From positions 1-13,349 of the forward strand of contig JAGRCC010000037.1 of the NCBI GenBank assembly GCA_020433785.1: a DNA stretch of 13,349 bases. The letters run 5' to 3'. The notes below the pieces were generated by a model, which was not told the DNA's origin, searched no databases, and saw nothing but the letters and a program-made list of their open reading frames with translations. Positions 1 through 7,396 of this stretch are shown here, one piece after another. This DNA is from Anaerolineae bacterium. GTDB taxonomy: Bacteria > Chloroflexota > Anaerolineae > 4572-78 > J111. Both the position numbers and the translations under genes were made by a program. The first letter of the stretch is position 1. Each line of letters starts with the position of its first letter.

Positions 1-1652
1 GTGAACTCAATAAACCGGCGTAGAACCTTCAGGGACGCGCCGCTGTCGATACTCTCTCCGGCCAGCTTGATCCCCATCGCCAACGTGTCGGCTTTGCCCG
101 CGGCCACTAGCGCCGCCGCGGCATTGAGCAACACCACATCGCGCCGTGCCCCCGTCTGCTGGCCCGACAAAATCGCCCGCGTGATTTCGGCATTCTCATC
201 GGCCGTACCGCCCAAGAGATCCTCGATACTGGCTGGTGCAAAACCCAGTTCCGCCGGATCGAGCGTTTCAGTGGTGACTTGCCCATTTTTTAGCCGGCTG
301 ATCTGGTTAGGACCGGTCGTTGTTAGCTCATCGAGGCCGCCGTGACCGTGATAAACAAAGGCGCTCTTATTGCCGAGTTCGCCCAACACCTTAGCCAGCG
401 GCTCGGTCAAACGGCCGTCGTACACCCCTACCGCCAGCGATTTGGCGTTGGCCGGATTGGTCAGCGGACCGAGAATATTGAACACCGTTCGGACACCTAA
501 CTCCCGTCGGGGACCAATAGCATGCTTCATGGCCGGATGATGTTTGACCGCAAAGAGAAACCCGATGCCCACTTCATCGATGGCATCCGCCACTTGTTCG
601 GGGGTTAAATCCAGGTTGACGCCCAGCGCCGCCAGGACATCGGCGCTGCCGCTCTTGCTGCTGGCGGCACGATTCCCATGCTTGGCCACTTTCTGCCCCG
701 TCCCGGCTACCACAAAAGCCGTGGTTGTGCTGATGTTGAACGTCCCCACGCCGTCGCCGCCCGTACCGACCACATCGACCAACTGCTCCGGCGGGGTGGC
801 CGGCCTCACTTGAACCGCCGCCCGGCGCATGGCTCGGGCGCTGCCGGTAATCTCCTCGACCGTTTCGCCTTTCATGCGCAGCGCCATCAGATAAGCCCCA
901 ATCTGCGACGGCGTGGCCTCACCCGCCATAATCTGCGACATCACCTCTTCGGCTTCATCAAAAGAGAGCGATTCCCCACTCATCACTTTGTTGATCGCGG
1001 TTTTGATCGGCATAACGATGGGTGGCGGAGGCGGCTCAACTTTGGATTCTGGCGTTGGCGCCGCTTCGATTTGGGGGGGGCTGCCGGCTTCGATTTGCAG
1101 AAAATTATGCAACATCTCGTGGCCGTACTCGGTCAAAATCGATTCCGGATGGAATTGAACGCCAACCACCGGATACTCTTTATGACGCAGCCCCATCACC
1201 TCATTCGCTTCGCCGCCCCGGGCGGTTACTTCCAGGCTGTCGGGCAGCGGCTCCTGCACAATCAGCGAGTGATAGCGCGTCGCCGTCAGTGGCGACGGCA
1301 GATTGTGGAATACGCCGCGTTGATTGTGCTCGATAGCCGATACCTTGCCGTGCATGACAAATTTGGCCCGGATGATTTTTCCGCCAAACGCCTGCCCAAT
1401 AGCTTGATGACCCAGACAAACGCCCAAAATGGGAATCTCCTGATGGAAACGTTTAATCAGATCAACCGAAACGCCGGCATCGTCCGGGGTGCCTGGCCCC
1501 GGTGAAATTACAATCTGGTCCGGCTTCATCGCCGCGATTTCGTCCAGCGTCACTTCATCATTGCGTCGAACTTCGACGGTCTGGCCCAGTTCGCCTAAAT
1601 ATTGAACCAGGTTATAGGTAAATGAGTCGTAATTGTCGATGACTAAGACCAT
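1..1652 (-). CDS. trpGD: Bifunctional anthranilate synthase component II / anthranilate phosphoribosyltransferase (TrpG-TrpD fusion), 3' end cut by window edge
   Basis: Translating leftwards from the ATG at 1652 gives 550 intact codons running off the window. Residues 1-187 are a class I glutamine amidotransferase (TrpG): it opens [20 protein letters not shown], has the nucleophile motif GVCLGHQ with Cys79, and the His168/Glu170 pair in QFHPES. Residues about 188-212 are a Pro/Glu-rich linker. From about 213 onward is TrpD, with the PRPP-binding [14 protein letters not shown] at 296-309 and [17 protein letters not shown] at 324-340. TrpG supplies ammonia to TrpE for anthranilate; TrpD adds phosphoribose to anthranilate. 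Both are cytoplasmic. A near-perfect AAGGAGG lies at 1658-1664, 5 nt before the ATG. The gene follows trpE by 130 bp and should share its T-box control. The reading ends in RRFIEF, typical of the TrpD C-terminus, so little is missing. The fusion depends on an 8-base C run in the linker being read correctly. Confidence 0.93.
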   Translation of the reverse strand, partial: MVLVIDNYDSFTYNLVQYLGELGQTVEVRRNDEVTLDEIAAMKPDQIVISPGPGTPDDAGVSVDLIKRFHQEIPILGVCLGHQAIGQAFGGKIIRAKFVMHGKVSAIEHNQRGVFHNLPSPLTATRYHSLIVQEPLPDSLEVTARGGEANEVMGLRHKEYPVVGVQFHPESILTEYGHEMLHNFLQIEAGSPPQIEAAPTPESKVEPPPPPIVMPIKTAINKVMSGESLSFDEAEEVMSQIMAGEATPSQIGAYLMALRMKGETVEEITGSARAMRRAAVQVRPATPPEQLVDVVGTGGDGVGTFNISTTTAFVVAGTGQKVAKHGNRAASSKSGSADVLAALGVNLDLTPEQVADAIDEVGIGFLFAVKHHPAMKHAIGPRRELGVRTVFNILGPLTNPANAKSLAVGVYDGRLTEPLAKVLGELGNKSAFVYHGHGGLDELTTTGPNQISRLKNGQVTTETLDPAELGFAPASIEDLLGGTADENAEITRAILSGQQTGARRDVVLLNAAAALVAAGKADTLAMGIKLAGESIDSGASLKVLRRFIEF

Positions 1653-1657
1653 AATAT

Positions 1658-1664
1658 CCTCCTT
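1658..1664 (-). promoter_or_regulatory. Strong ribosome binding site of trpGD
   Basis: AAGGAGG on the minus strand, 5 nt before the ATG at 1652. It fixes the start of the fused gene, and allows strong initiation independent of trpE translation across the 130-bp gap. Confidence 0.85.
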
Positions 1665-1670
1665 AAAAAT

Positions 1671-1746
1671 GGAGATTAATATAAGGGAAGATTTAGGAGA
1701 TTGAACTTGAAATCTCTAATCTCCAGTTATCTAATCTCTAACCTCC
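1671..1746. repeat. Short interspersed 7-nt-type repeats (AATCTCT / GGAGATT) between trpE and trpGD
   Basis: On the plus strand the gap contains variants of a 7-nt unit: AATCTCT (1711-1717), AATCTCC (1718-1724), AATCTCT (1733-1739), then AACCTCC (1740-1746). Inverse copies GGAGATT occur at 1671-1677 and 1696-1702. Opposed copies can pair: 1696-1702 with 1718-1724 is a perfect 7-bp stem with a 15-nt loop, and 1671-1678 with 1717-1724 is an 8-bp alternative. There is no T-run after these stems on the minus strand, so they are not classic terminators. Function unknown. Confidence 0.6.
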
Positions 1747-1782
1747 CAGAAAATTTTTCCCGCTACAACCGACTTTCGCCGA

Positions 1783-3279
1783 TTACTGAGTCTTCTCCGC
1801 ATAATCTACCGCTTCGGCCATTGCTCTAGCTTTGTTCCAACTTTCTTCGTATTCCCGCTGGGGAATACTGTCGGCTACGATGCCGCCGCCGGCTTGAATG
1901 TGGACCTGATCGCCTTTCATCACCACGGTGCGGATGGCGATGCAGGTATCCATATTGCCGTCGTAACCCACATAGCCGATGACGCCCCCGTAAATACCTC
2001 GCCGGGTGTTTTCCAATTCGTCAATAATCTCCATTGAGCGAACTTTTGGCGCGCCGGTTAGAGTTCCCGCCGGGAATGTGGCCCGCAGCAGGTCGAAGGC
2101 GTCATACTGCGGCATCAGCTTGCCGCGGACTTCGGAGACAATATGCATCACATGCGAGTAGCGTTCGATGACCATCAACTCGGTGGGGTGAACCGTGCCG
2201 TATTCGCATACCCGGCCTAAATCGTTGCGGCCCAGATCGACCAGCATGACGTGTTCGGCTCGCTCTTTGATATCTTCCAGCAGTTCCTTAGCCAAAGCCT
2301 CATCCTCATCAACAGTGACTCCGCGCCAGCGCGTTCCGGCGATGGGCCGCAGTTCGGCTTCCCCTTCCTCAAGCCGCACGTGCATTTCCGGGCTGGCCGA
2401 GATGACATGCAGTGGCAAGCTGTTAATTCCTCCCGGAAAACGCATAAAAACCATATAAGGCGATGGGTTATGCATGCGCAGGGCTCGATAAATACTAAAC
2501 GGATGAGCCGAAGTTCGGCGCGATAATCGCTGCGACAGAACCACCTGGAAAATATCACCCGCTGCGATATACTCTTTGGCCTGGCGAACCATCTCCTTGA
2601 ACTCATCTACTGAAACGTTCGACTCCAGGCCATTATGCTCCACCTGTCGGCGGGGTGTTACTTCAGGCAGCGGCGCGTTGAGCCGGGCCACCACCTCATC
2701 GATGCGAGCTGTAGCGCGCCGGTAAGCCGCCCGAATGTCGCCTCGGGTTAAGTCGGCGTTGGCCACCACCTGAAGCCGCTGCCGGGCATGGTCGAAAACC
2801 ACGACCGTGTGGGCGATCATAAAGGCCGCTTCCGGCAATTTGAGATTATCAGGATTGTTGTCCGGCAGCCGTTCGAAGCGGCGAACTCCATCATAGCTCA
2901 AAAAACCGACCGCGCCCCCGGTAAAACGGGGTAAATCGGCCAGGCGAACCGGTTTGTATTGGGCCATCTCCTGCTTCAGCACCCCCAACGGATCGAGGCC
3001 ATCTTTCAATGGAACGGTGTAGCCGTGACCGGCGCTGGTGACATAAACCTCGTTGTCCCAGGTGGTGATCACGCCACGCGGTCTCACCCCAATGAAAGAG
3101 TAACGGGCCACGTGTTCGCCGCCCGACACCGATTCAAGTAAAAAACTTGGCCCCTCATCTTGCAGTTTGAGGTAGACGCTAACCGGCGTTTCCATATCAG
3201 CCGGCAAATCACGATAAATAGGGATCAGGTTGCCCTGTTCGGCTAGGGTCTCAACCTGGTCTAAGGTTGGTTTATACAT
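1783..3279 (-). CDS. trpE: Anthranilate synthase component I
   Basis: This 498-residue protein has the usual TrpE length. It turns chorismate plus ammonia (supplied by TrpG) into anthranilate, the first committed step of tryptophan synthesis. The N-terminal domain carries the feedback-site motif FLLES (46-50) followed by RYSFIG (59-64), and NPSPYM at 271-276 is the second part of the tryptophan pocket. The C-terminal chorismate-binding domain (about 224-490) shows RPIAGTRWRG (311-320), HVMLVDLGRNDLGRV (343-357), YSHVMH (374-379), PAGTLTGAPKVRSMEIIDE (403-421) and QAGGGIVADS (462-471). The presence of the feedback motifs and the trpGD neighbour argue for TrpE over PabB. GGGAGGA lies just before the ATG at 3279. 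A short insertion (about residues 284-292, INSLPLH) precedes SASPE. Transcription should depend on the upstream T-box. Confidence 0.96.
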   Translation of the reverse strand: MYKPTLDQVETLAEQGNLIPIYRDLPADMETPVSVYLKLQDEGPSFLLESVSGGEHVARYSFIGVRPRGVITTWDNEVYVTSAGHGYTVPLKDGLDPLGVLKQEMAQYKPVRLADLPRFTGGAVGFLSYDGVRRFERLPDNNPDNLKLPEAAFMIAHTVVVFDHARQRLQVVANADLTRGDIRAAYRRATARIDEVVARLNAPLPEVTPRRQVEHNGLESNVSVDEFKEMVRQAKEYIAAGDIFQVVLSQRLSRRTSAHPFSIYRALRMHNPSPYMVFMRFPGGINSLPLHVISASPEMHVRLEEGEAELRPIAGTRWRGVTVDEDEALAKELLEDIKERAEHVMLVDLGRNDLGRVCEYGTVHPTELMVIERYSHVMHIVSEVRGKLMPQYDAFDLLRATFPAGTLTGAPKVRSMEIIDELENTRRGIYGGVIGYVGYDGNMDTCIAIRTVVMKGDQVHIQAGGGIVADSIPQREYEESWNKARAMAEAVDYAEKTQ

Positions 3280-3391
3280 GAATCCTCCCAGATAACGCTA
3301 GGTGTCATCAGCAGCCGGCAGGCAGCAAACGATTTTGCCGCACTGTAGGTTCTGTCTGACTATAGTACAATAAAATACAATATAACTATAA

Positions 3392-3452
3392 GGAGCGTAG
3401 CCTGTGGAATGTGACGTAGGGGCATTGTTTTTTTATCCACAGCCTACGTTCC
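3392..3452. repeat. Large inverted repeat with competing arms between the T-box terminator and trpE
   Basis: GGAGCGTAGCCTGTGG (3392-3407) faces CCACAGCCTACGTTCC (3437-3452): 16-bp arms with 14 matches and a 29-nt loop. Inside the loop ACGTAGG (3414-3420) can instead pair with CCTACGT (3443-3449), so two hairpins exclude each other. On the trpE-coding strand it lies directly after the leader terminator. It could be a remnant of a dispersed palindromic repeat or a second leader structure; the sequence alone does not decide. Confidence 0.6.
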
Positions 3453-3463
3453 ATTTTGTCAAT

Positions 3464-3522
3464 AAAAAAACCTCCCATCCTCAACGCATCTTTATGCCGA
3501 TGCCTTGGGGACGAGAGGTTTT
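3464..3522 (-). terminator. T-box intrinsic terminator of the trp leader
   Basis: On the minus strand AAAACCTCTCGTCC (3522-3509) pairs with GGATGGGAGGTTTT (3480-3467): a 14-bp stem with a few G-U pairs, followed by a T run down to 3464. A small inner stem GCATC/GATGC lies in the loop. The 5' side directly follows the T-box sequence, as expected for mutually exclusive terminator and antiterminator. Confidence 0.88.
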
Positions 3523-3714
3523 AATTCCCGTGGTGCCACCCCGCTTAAACCGATTGGTCAGGTCACCTCAATTCTTAAGTTCGATAAGAAGGTTAACCTA
3601 ACAGTCAGTTTCACTCTTGCAGATACGCAGCTTTACCTGTAAAATGGGTCAGCCTGAATACCTGGCTCCGTGATAACGGTGGAGTCGCCGATGCCGCCTA
3701 CTAGATAGAAGTTC

Positions 3715-3741
3715 TTAGAGTTATGGAGTTTTTAGAGTTAT
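3715..3741. repeat. 10-bp direct repeat within the T-box linker
   Basis: TTAGAGTTAT occurs at 3715-3724 and again at 3732-3741 (period 17), with GGAGTTT between them. It lies between Stem I and the Stem III region of the leader RNA and resembles, in style, the AATCTCT repeats between trpE and trpGD. Confidence 0.6.
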
Positions 3742-3915
3742 TACAGTAAAAGCATTTACAAACTCTACTACTCATCGAACTTCATTTTTCGGAGCACAGC
3801 TCGCGGGGCCATTCGCCGCTCGCGCTCGTACCGAATTCACACCCAACATCGGCTCTCTGAACGCCGCTTGAACGGTTACTTTTCCCGGTCACAGCTTTTT
3901 TGTGATTAATACGAG

Positions 3916-3944
3916 AATTTAACACAGCTATGGGTGTTTGTCAA
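3916..3944 (-). promoter_or_regulatory. Sigma-70-type promoter of the trp operon
   Basis: Minus strand: TTGACA (3944-3939), 17-bp spacer, TAAATT (3921-3916). Transcription would begin near 3909, immediately before T-box Stem I, which supports the assignment. Confidence 0.8.
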
Positions 3945-4025
3945 GTTGATTTTGATCAGAATTCAGATCGAAGTTTAAAATTTAAGCGCTAACTCAGTTC
4001 TGAGTGATTCAAACCAAATTCCTAC

Positions 4026-4054
4026 TTGACAGCGATTTCTAACTGTGCTTGAAT
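4026..4054 (+). promoter_or_regulatory. Candidate promoter for the DUF11 surface protein gene
   Basis: TTGACA at 4026-4031, 17-bp spacer, TTGAAT at 4049-4054. The -35 is perfect and the -10 is weak. It is the best match seen upstream of the plus-strand gene, but lies about 600 bp from its start, so a closer promoter may exist. Confidence 0.4.
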
Positions 4055-4306
4055 AGTTAGGCTGCATCCAGCAAAGGGTCCCAATCTTTAATAAATCATC
4101 ATCCTTACATGTAAATCCGCTTATCGTCTCTGTTAAAGACATTCCACCTTAAATTCTTTTCCTTTTTTACCCTTTGTTACTGCCACTGAACCTTAAAATG
4201 CACCGGAAAAAAGCTTGTTGTAGCTCAAGGTTCGCTATCATCCACATTACAAGAATTTGATGATTTTTCCACACCAGACAACTCAAGCTCACTGGCGATT
4301 GTGCAT

Positions 4307-4346
4307 CAACGTCATTCGGTTGGGAGGCCGAGTGAAGCTATCGTTG
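4307..4346. other. Nested hairpin in the presumed leader of the DUF11 gene
   Basis: Outer arms CAACG (4307-4311) and CGTTG (4342-4346) enclose inner arms CATTCGG (4313-4319) and CCGAGTG (4328-4334), 7 bp including one G-U, around an 8-nt loop. There is no T run, so it is not a terminator. I do not recognise a known riboswitch family. Confidence 0.35.
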
Positions 4347-4663
4347 GTTTATTGATGAAGCCAGGTCTGCTATCTCATCTAAAAAGTAGCAAGCTTAGGA
4401 AATTCGGTTTTTTTCCGGCCAAAGTATTCGATCTAGTCAGGCATTCTCTTAACTGTAATTAATTCAAATTCAAAATAGATTTAGTTCAGACGTAACTACT
4501 GGATATTTCCCCAGTGGTTTTTTGGGGTTTTGGAAAGAAGATTGAACTACGCACACTCACCATTGCCCCATTCAAAAATTTAATCAATACCCTCTTGGTC
4601 CGCAGCGCCGTAAGTAAGCTTGGGTCAAGTCGAGTAGGGAAAATCAAAAATAGAGGAAATAGA

Positions 4664-7351
4664 ATGGTGCAAAAAAGACGAAAACAGTATCGCGTTCCCG
4701 TCATTTTTCGAGCAGCAATATTGGTTGTGGCCTTAGTAATAACCTTTTTTACCGTTGCTCGAGTTAACGCAATTATTGAGGTTCCACCCACGAATGACAT
4801 CTTTTTTCAAACAACAGGGAGGAATGCCGATATTGGCGTTGGTGATTATTACACCAATGCCAATGGTGATGACATTCGCCATCTGGTTGAAATCTACGTC
4901 CCTTGTATCGCTAATCAAATTTATAGACTTCAATTATTTGATCCGGAATTATATGATGCCGGCCCGCCTGGAACGGAAACTGTTGATGACGAGGTTCGTG
5001 ATGAGGGTGATATCACTAGTTTTCGTCTTTTTGATCCGGCCGGTAATGTGGTTACTGAACAAACGTTTGGTCCTTTCCTTCAACCACCAGACCCGGCGGC
5101 TACTCCGCCAGCCTCCCACGATAATTGGGTTCCCTTTTTCACAATTAATCTTCCGGCCAATCCGGTTGAAGGCGATACCTGTGGTATCTTCCAAATTGAA
5201 GCTTGGACAGGTAATGAAGGCGATACGGTTCCAGACAATAACGATGACAATGCCTGGAAATATCGCTTATTAGGCGGGCCGGACGGCGGCAACATTGACA
5301 GCGAATCATTTGATCCGGCTATTGGCCCTGATAACAGAGCCGGTACCGGCGATGAAGCTGTGTTAGGGATTCAGCGCCTAAGTTTTCAACACAATAGCTC
5401 CCAGGAACAGTCGTTTTATTGGTTTGTCGATGATGCCGCATCACCAACGTGGACCGGAAACAATTTTGATATCGACGAAGGTACCAACCTCTGTAATGAT
5501 CCTCAGGCTCCCTGCGAAATTAATTATACCTCTCCCTCAGGTGTAACGACCGGAGCCACTGAATCCGGTAATGCGGTCTGGAATCCAGGTCAGGCGGGAC
5601 GTTCCGGTGATGTATTCACCGGGGCTGATGCTGAGCCGGGGCTATGGCGGGCCGACGTCAACATTCCGGTTGATAATCAATATATTATCGAAATTCAAAA
5701 CAGCGGCAAGCCTATTTTTCTGGATGAGCCGATTTTACCTGACGTGACCATCACCAAAGATGACGGCGTTGACTATGTGACCTCGCCGGGCGTTACCACC
5801 TATACGCTTGTAATAAATAATATTGGCGAAGGGGCAGCCCTCCCCATTGCTGGCCCGGAAGTGATCGATACGCTCCCCCCCGGCATGACCTATGGTGGTT
5901 GTGCCGTCAATCCCCCGCTGGTTGGTAATTGTGCTGAATCTGCCCCCGGCTCAGGCATCATCAATTTTGAACTGGATGGTCAGAATCCGGCTTTAAACCA
6001 GGACGGATCGGCTTTTGGCTCTATTTCAGCCTACTTGCCCGGATCGGCCAGTGGTCTCATCACCGAGGGAACCCTCACCGTGATTGCCAATATTGAACCC
6101 GGCCTGCCCGGCACCACAACGTTCACCAATACCGCCTCCGTAGACTGGACAGATATCTACAAAAATAACTACGTTCCTAGAACTACCGTAGATATCGACT
6201 TAACGTCCTCGGTGGATTTACAGCTTTCCAAACAGCACATTGCGACTATCGTCGAACCCGGCGGTAACCTGACCTATACTATCGCCATTACCAATGTCGG
6301 CGATACCGTGGCAACGGGAGTGATTGTTACTGATCAAATTCCGGCCAATACCTCTTTTGTCAGCGCCAGCGACGGTGGAACGTTTGCCAACGGGAGCATC
6401 ACCTGGAATATTCCCGTTCTCAACGTCGATGAGACTCTCAGTCGGCAAGTGGTGGTTCAGATTGATAATCCGCTTGCTCCCGGCGTTGACACCGTTACCA
6501 ATACCGCCTGCGTTACCGACGACGGTGCCAGCGGCGCGGACCGCAATCCTCAAGATAATTGTGACACAGACACCACAACGATTACGAAGACCATAGAAGC
6601 GATTGTCGATCCGACTATTGTCAAAACCGTGGATGTCTCCGACGTGATTCCCGGCGACCAGGTGAATTACTCGGTAACCATCAGCAACCCTTCCACCAAT
6701 TCAAATACTAAAGCAACAGACGTATTTTTAATCGAAGCTAACCCCATCGAAATGGATCTGGTTAGCTATGTTGTTAGCTCCAGTTCGCCCAGTCTTGTCA
6801 TTAGTTATACCACTGTTACGACCGATTTAGTTTCGATAGTTGGTCATCCATCCGGGATTACCCAAACCGTGGTTGCAACAATTACAGTGGCTATGCCTGA
6901 ATTGGGCTTAGATGAGTCGGTAACGCTTGATCTCGTCACCAGGGCCAATGGATTGGCCGGTCCTCCGCCTTTAGATATTATCAATGTGGCTGCCCTTGAG
7001 TGTAAAGAGTGTACTCGCAAAGAAGTTAAGAAAATCGTCAAAGTACGTGATAAAGACTCATCGCCCACCCCAACGCCTACCCGGCCTTCCAGTGGAGGCG
7101 GCGATCACAATGATGATGACGATGGCACGCCTAATAACAATAATAATAATACCCCCCCCGGTGGACAGACGACAACAACCGTCTCAGTTCCAGCCACAGC
7201 AACGCCGGTACTGCCTGTACTCTTGCTGCCGGAGACTGGGCTAAAAGATAGCCAGGTGCCGGGCCCATTGGCTATCGTCGGGTTACTGGGGGCAGTGAGC
7301 CTGAGCGGTTTACTGCTTTGGAAATTACTAAAGGGTAACTCTCCGGAGTAA
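4664..7351 (+). CDS. Secreted DUF11-repeat surface protein with C-terminal LPETG sorting signal
   Basis: I place the start at the ATG at 4664 because GAGGAA (4653-4658) lies 5 nt before it and a signal peptide follows directly: KRRKQYR, then a hydrophobic run (residues 13-32) and a VNA cleavage-like site at 34-36. An upstream in-frame GTG at 4514 would bury the signal. This gives 895 residues. Residues about 37-355 are an acidic, Asp/Gly/Asn-rich region I do not recognise. Three DUF11-type beta-sandwich repeats follow, starting near 359 (DVTITKDDG), 516 (VDLQLSKQ) and 647 (DPTIVKTVD), with the typical TYTLVINNIGEG / LTYTIAITNVGD strands. Then comes a CKEC pair, a Pro/Thr/Asp/Asn low-complexity stalk, LPETG at 855-859, a membrane helix (about 869-886) and a short Lys-containing tail. 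This is the layout of a sortase substrate. Role inferred: cell-surface stalk or matrix protein. No sortase gene is in the window. Confidence 0.88.
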   Translation: MVQKRRKQYRVPVIFRAAILVVALVITFFTVARVNAIIEVPPTNDIFFQTTGRNADIGVGDYYTNANGDDIRHLVEIYVPCIANQIYRLQLFDPELYDAGPPGTETVDDEVRDEGDITSFRLFDPAGNVVTEQTFGPFLQPPDPAATPPASHDNWVPFFTINLPANPVEGDTCGIFQIEAWTGNEGDTVPDNNDDNAWKYRLLGGPDGGNIDSESFDPAIGPDNRAGTGDEAVLGIQRLSFQHNSSQEQSFYWFVDDAASPTWTGNNFDIDEGTNLCNDPQAPCEINYTSPSGVTTGATESGNAVWNPGQAGRSGDVFTGADAEPGLWRADVNIPVDNQYIIEIQNSGKPIFLDEPILPDVTITKDDGVDYVTSPGVTTYTLVINNIGEGAALPIAGPEVIDTLPPGMTYGGCAVNPPLVGNCAESAPGSGIINFELDGQNPALNQDGSAFGSISAYLPGSASGLITEGTLTVIANIEPGLPGTTTFTNTASVDWTDIYKNNYVPRTTVDIDLTSSVDLQLSKQHIATIVEPGGNLTYTIAITNVGDTVATGVIVTDQIPANTSFVSASDGGTFANGSITWNIPVLNVDETLSRQVVVQIDNPLAPGVDTVTNTACVTDDGASGADRNPQDNCDTDTTTITKTIEAIVDPTIVKTVDVSDVIPGDQVNYSVTISNPSTNSNTKATDVFLIEANPIEMDLVSYVVSSSSPSLVISYTTVTTDLVSIVGHPSGITQTVVATITVAMPELGLDESVTLDLVTRANGLAGPPPLDIINVAALECKECTRKEVKKIVKVRDKDSSPTPTPTRPSSGGGDHNDDDDGTPNNNNNNTPPGGQTTTTVSVPATATPVLPVLLLPETGLKDSQVPGPLAIVGLLGAVSLSGLLLWKLLKGNSPE

Positions 7352-7364
7352 CCTGGTTAAGCAT

Positions 7365-7395
7365 AAAAAGAGCCACCTTTGCGGTGGCTCTTTTT
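7365..7395. terminator. Bidirectional intrinsic terminator
   Basis: AAAAAGAGCCACC (7365-7377) and GGTGGCTCTTTTT (7383-7395) are perfect 13-bp arms around a 5-nt loop, with A/T tails on both sides. It sits between the end of the DUF11 gene (plus) and the end of the acetyltransferase gene (minus; stop at 7399-7397), so it can stop both. Confidence 0.93.
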
Positions 7396-7396
7396 A

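Larger units (their letters stand above)
3464..3909 (-). promoter_or_regulatory. Tryptophan-specific T-box riboswitch controlling trpE-trpGD
   Basis: A T-box leader senses uncharged tRNA and lets transcription through when charging is low. Read on the minus strand: the specifier-loop 5' side has AGTA (3880-3877); AGAGAG (3858-3853) and a GGTG loop motif form the distal part of Stem I; GAA-TGG-CCC puts the specifier TGG (Trp) at 3811-3809, flanked by a CGGG/CCCG stem. A Stem III-like hairpin (CTCC-ACCGTTATCAC-GGAG) lies at about 3667-3685. The T-box core GGGGTGGCACCACG (about 3542-3529) differs at two positions from the consensus AGGGTGGNACCGCG. Its TGGC (3538-3535) would pair with GCCA, matching a G73 discriminator base as in bacterial tRNA-Trp. 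The terminator follows at 3464-3522. Specifier, acceptor pairing and the trpE gene all agree on tryptophan. Confidence 0.92.
3945..4663. other. Gene-free region between the trp promoter and the DUF11 gene
   Basis: About 700 bp with no convincing gene. It is AT-rich at both ends. It holds a candidate plus-strand promoter (4026-4054), a nested hairpin at 4307-4346 (CAACG and CATTCGG arms with CCGAGTG and CGTTG), and an open but start-less plus-strand stretch at 4190-4462 that contains a motif resembling glutamate synthase. CCGGAAAAAAGCTTG near 4203 is echoed in opposite orientation near 4391-4419. If transcription starts near 4062, the DUF11 mRNA has a leader of about 600 nt. Confidence 0.6.

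Noticed and set aside
678..1505. Long open frame on the plus strand opposite trpGD
   Set aside because: It is the antisense shadow of a clearly conserved TrpG-TrpD reading; its product is His/Arg-rich with no recognisable domain and no ribosome site.
3350..3390. Internal minus-strand promoter (TATAGT) just upstream of trpE
   Set aside because: A -10-like box is present in AT-rich DNA but no acceptable -35 lies 16-18 bp away; the TTGACA near 3462-3456 has only a weak TGGATA partner. Either would also bypass T-box control.
3404..3601. 65-codon plus-strand frame upstream of trpE
   Set aside because: It lies across the inverted repeat and the antisense of the T-box and terminator, which explain the conservation-like structure; no ribosome site.
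4198..4260. 20-codon frame starting MHRKKACC
   Set aside because: No Shine-Dalgarno sequence, no homology recognised, and it is in a different frame from the possible gltB remnant.
4514..4663. N-terminal extension of the DUF11 protein from a GTG
   Set aside because: No ribosome site at the GTG, and it would place the signal peptide 50 residues inside the protein; the ATG at 4664 has both GAGGAA and the signal peptide directly after it.
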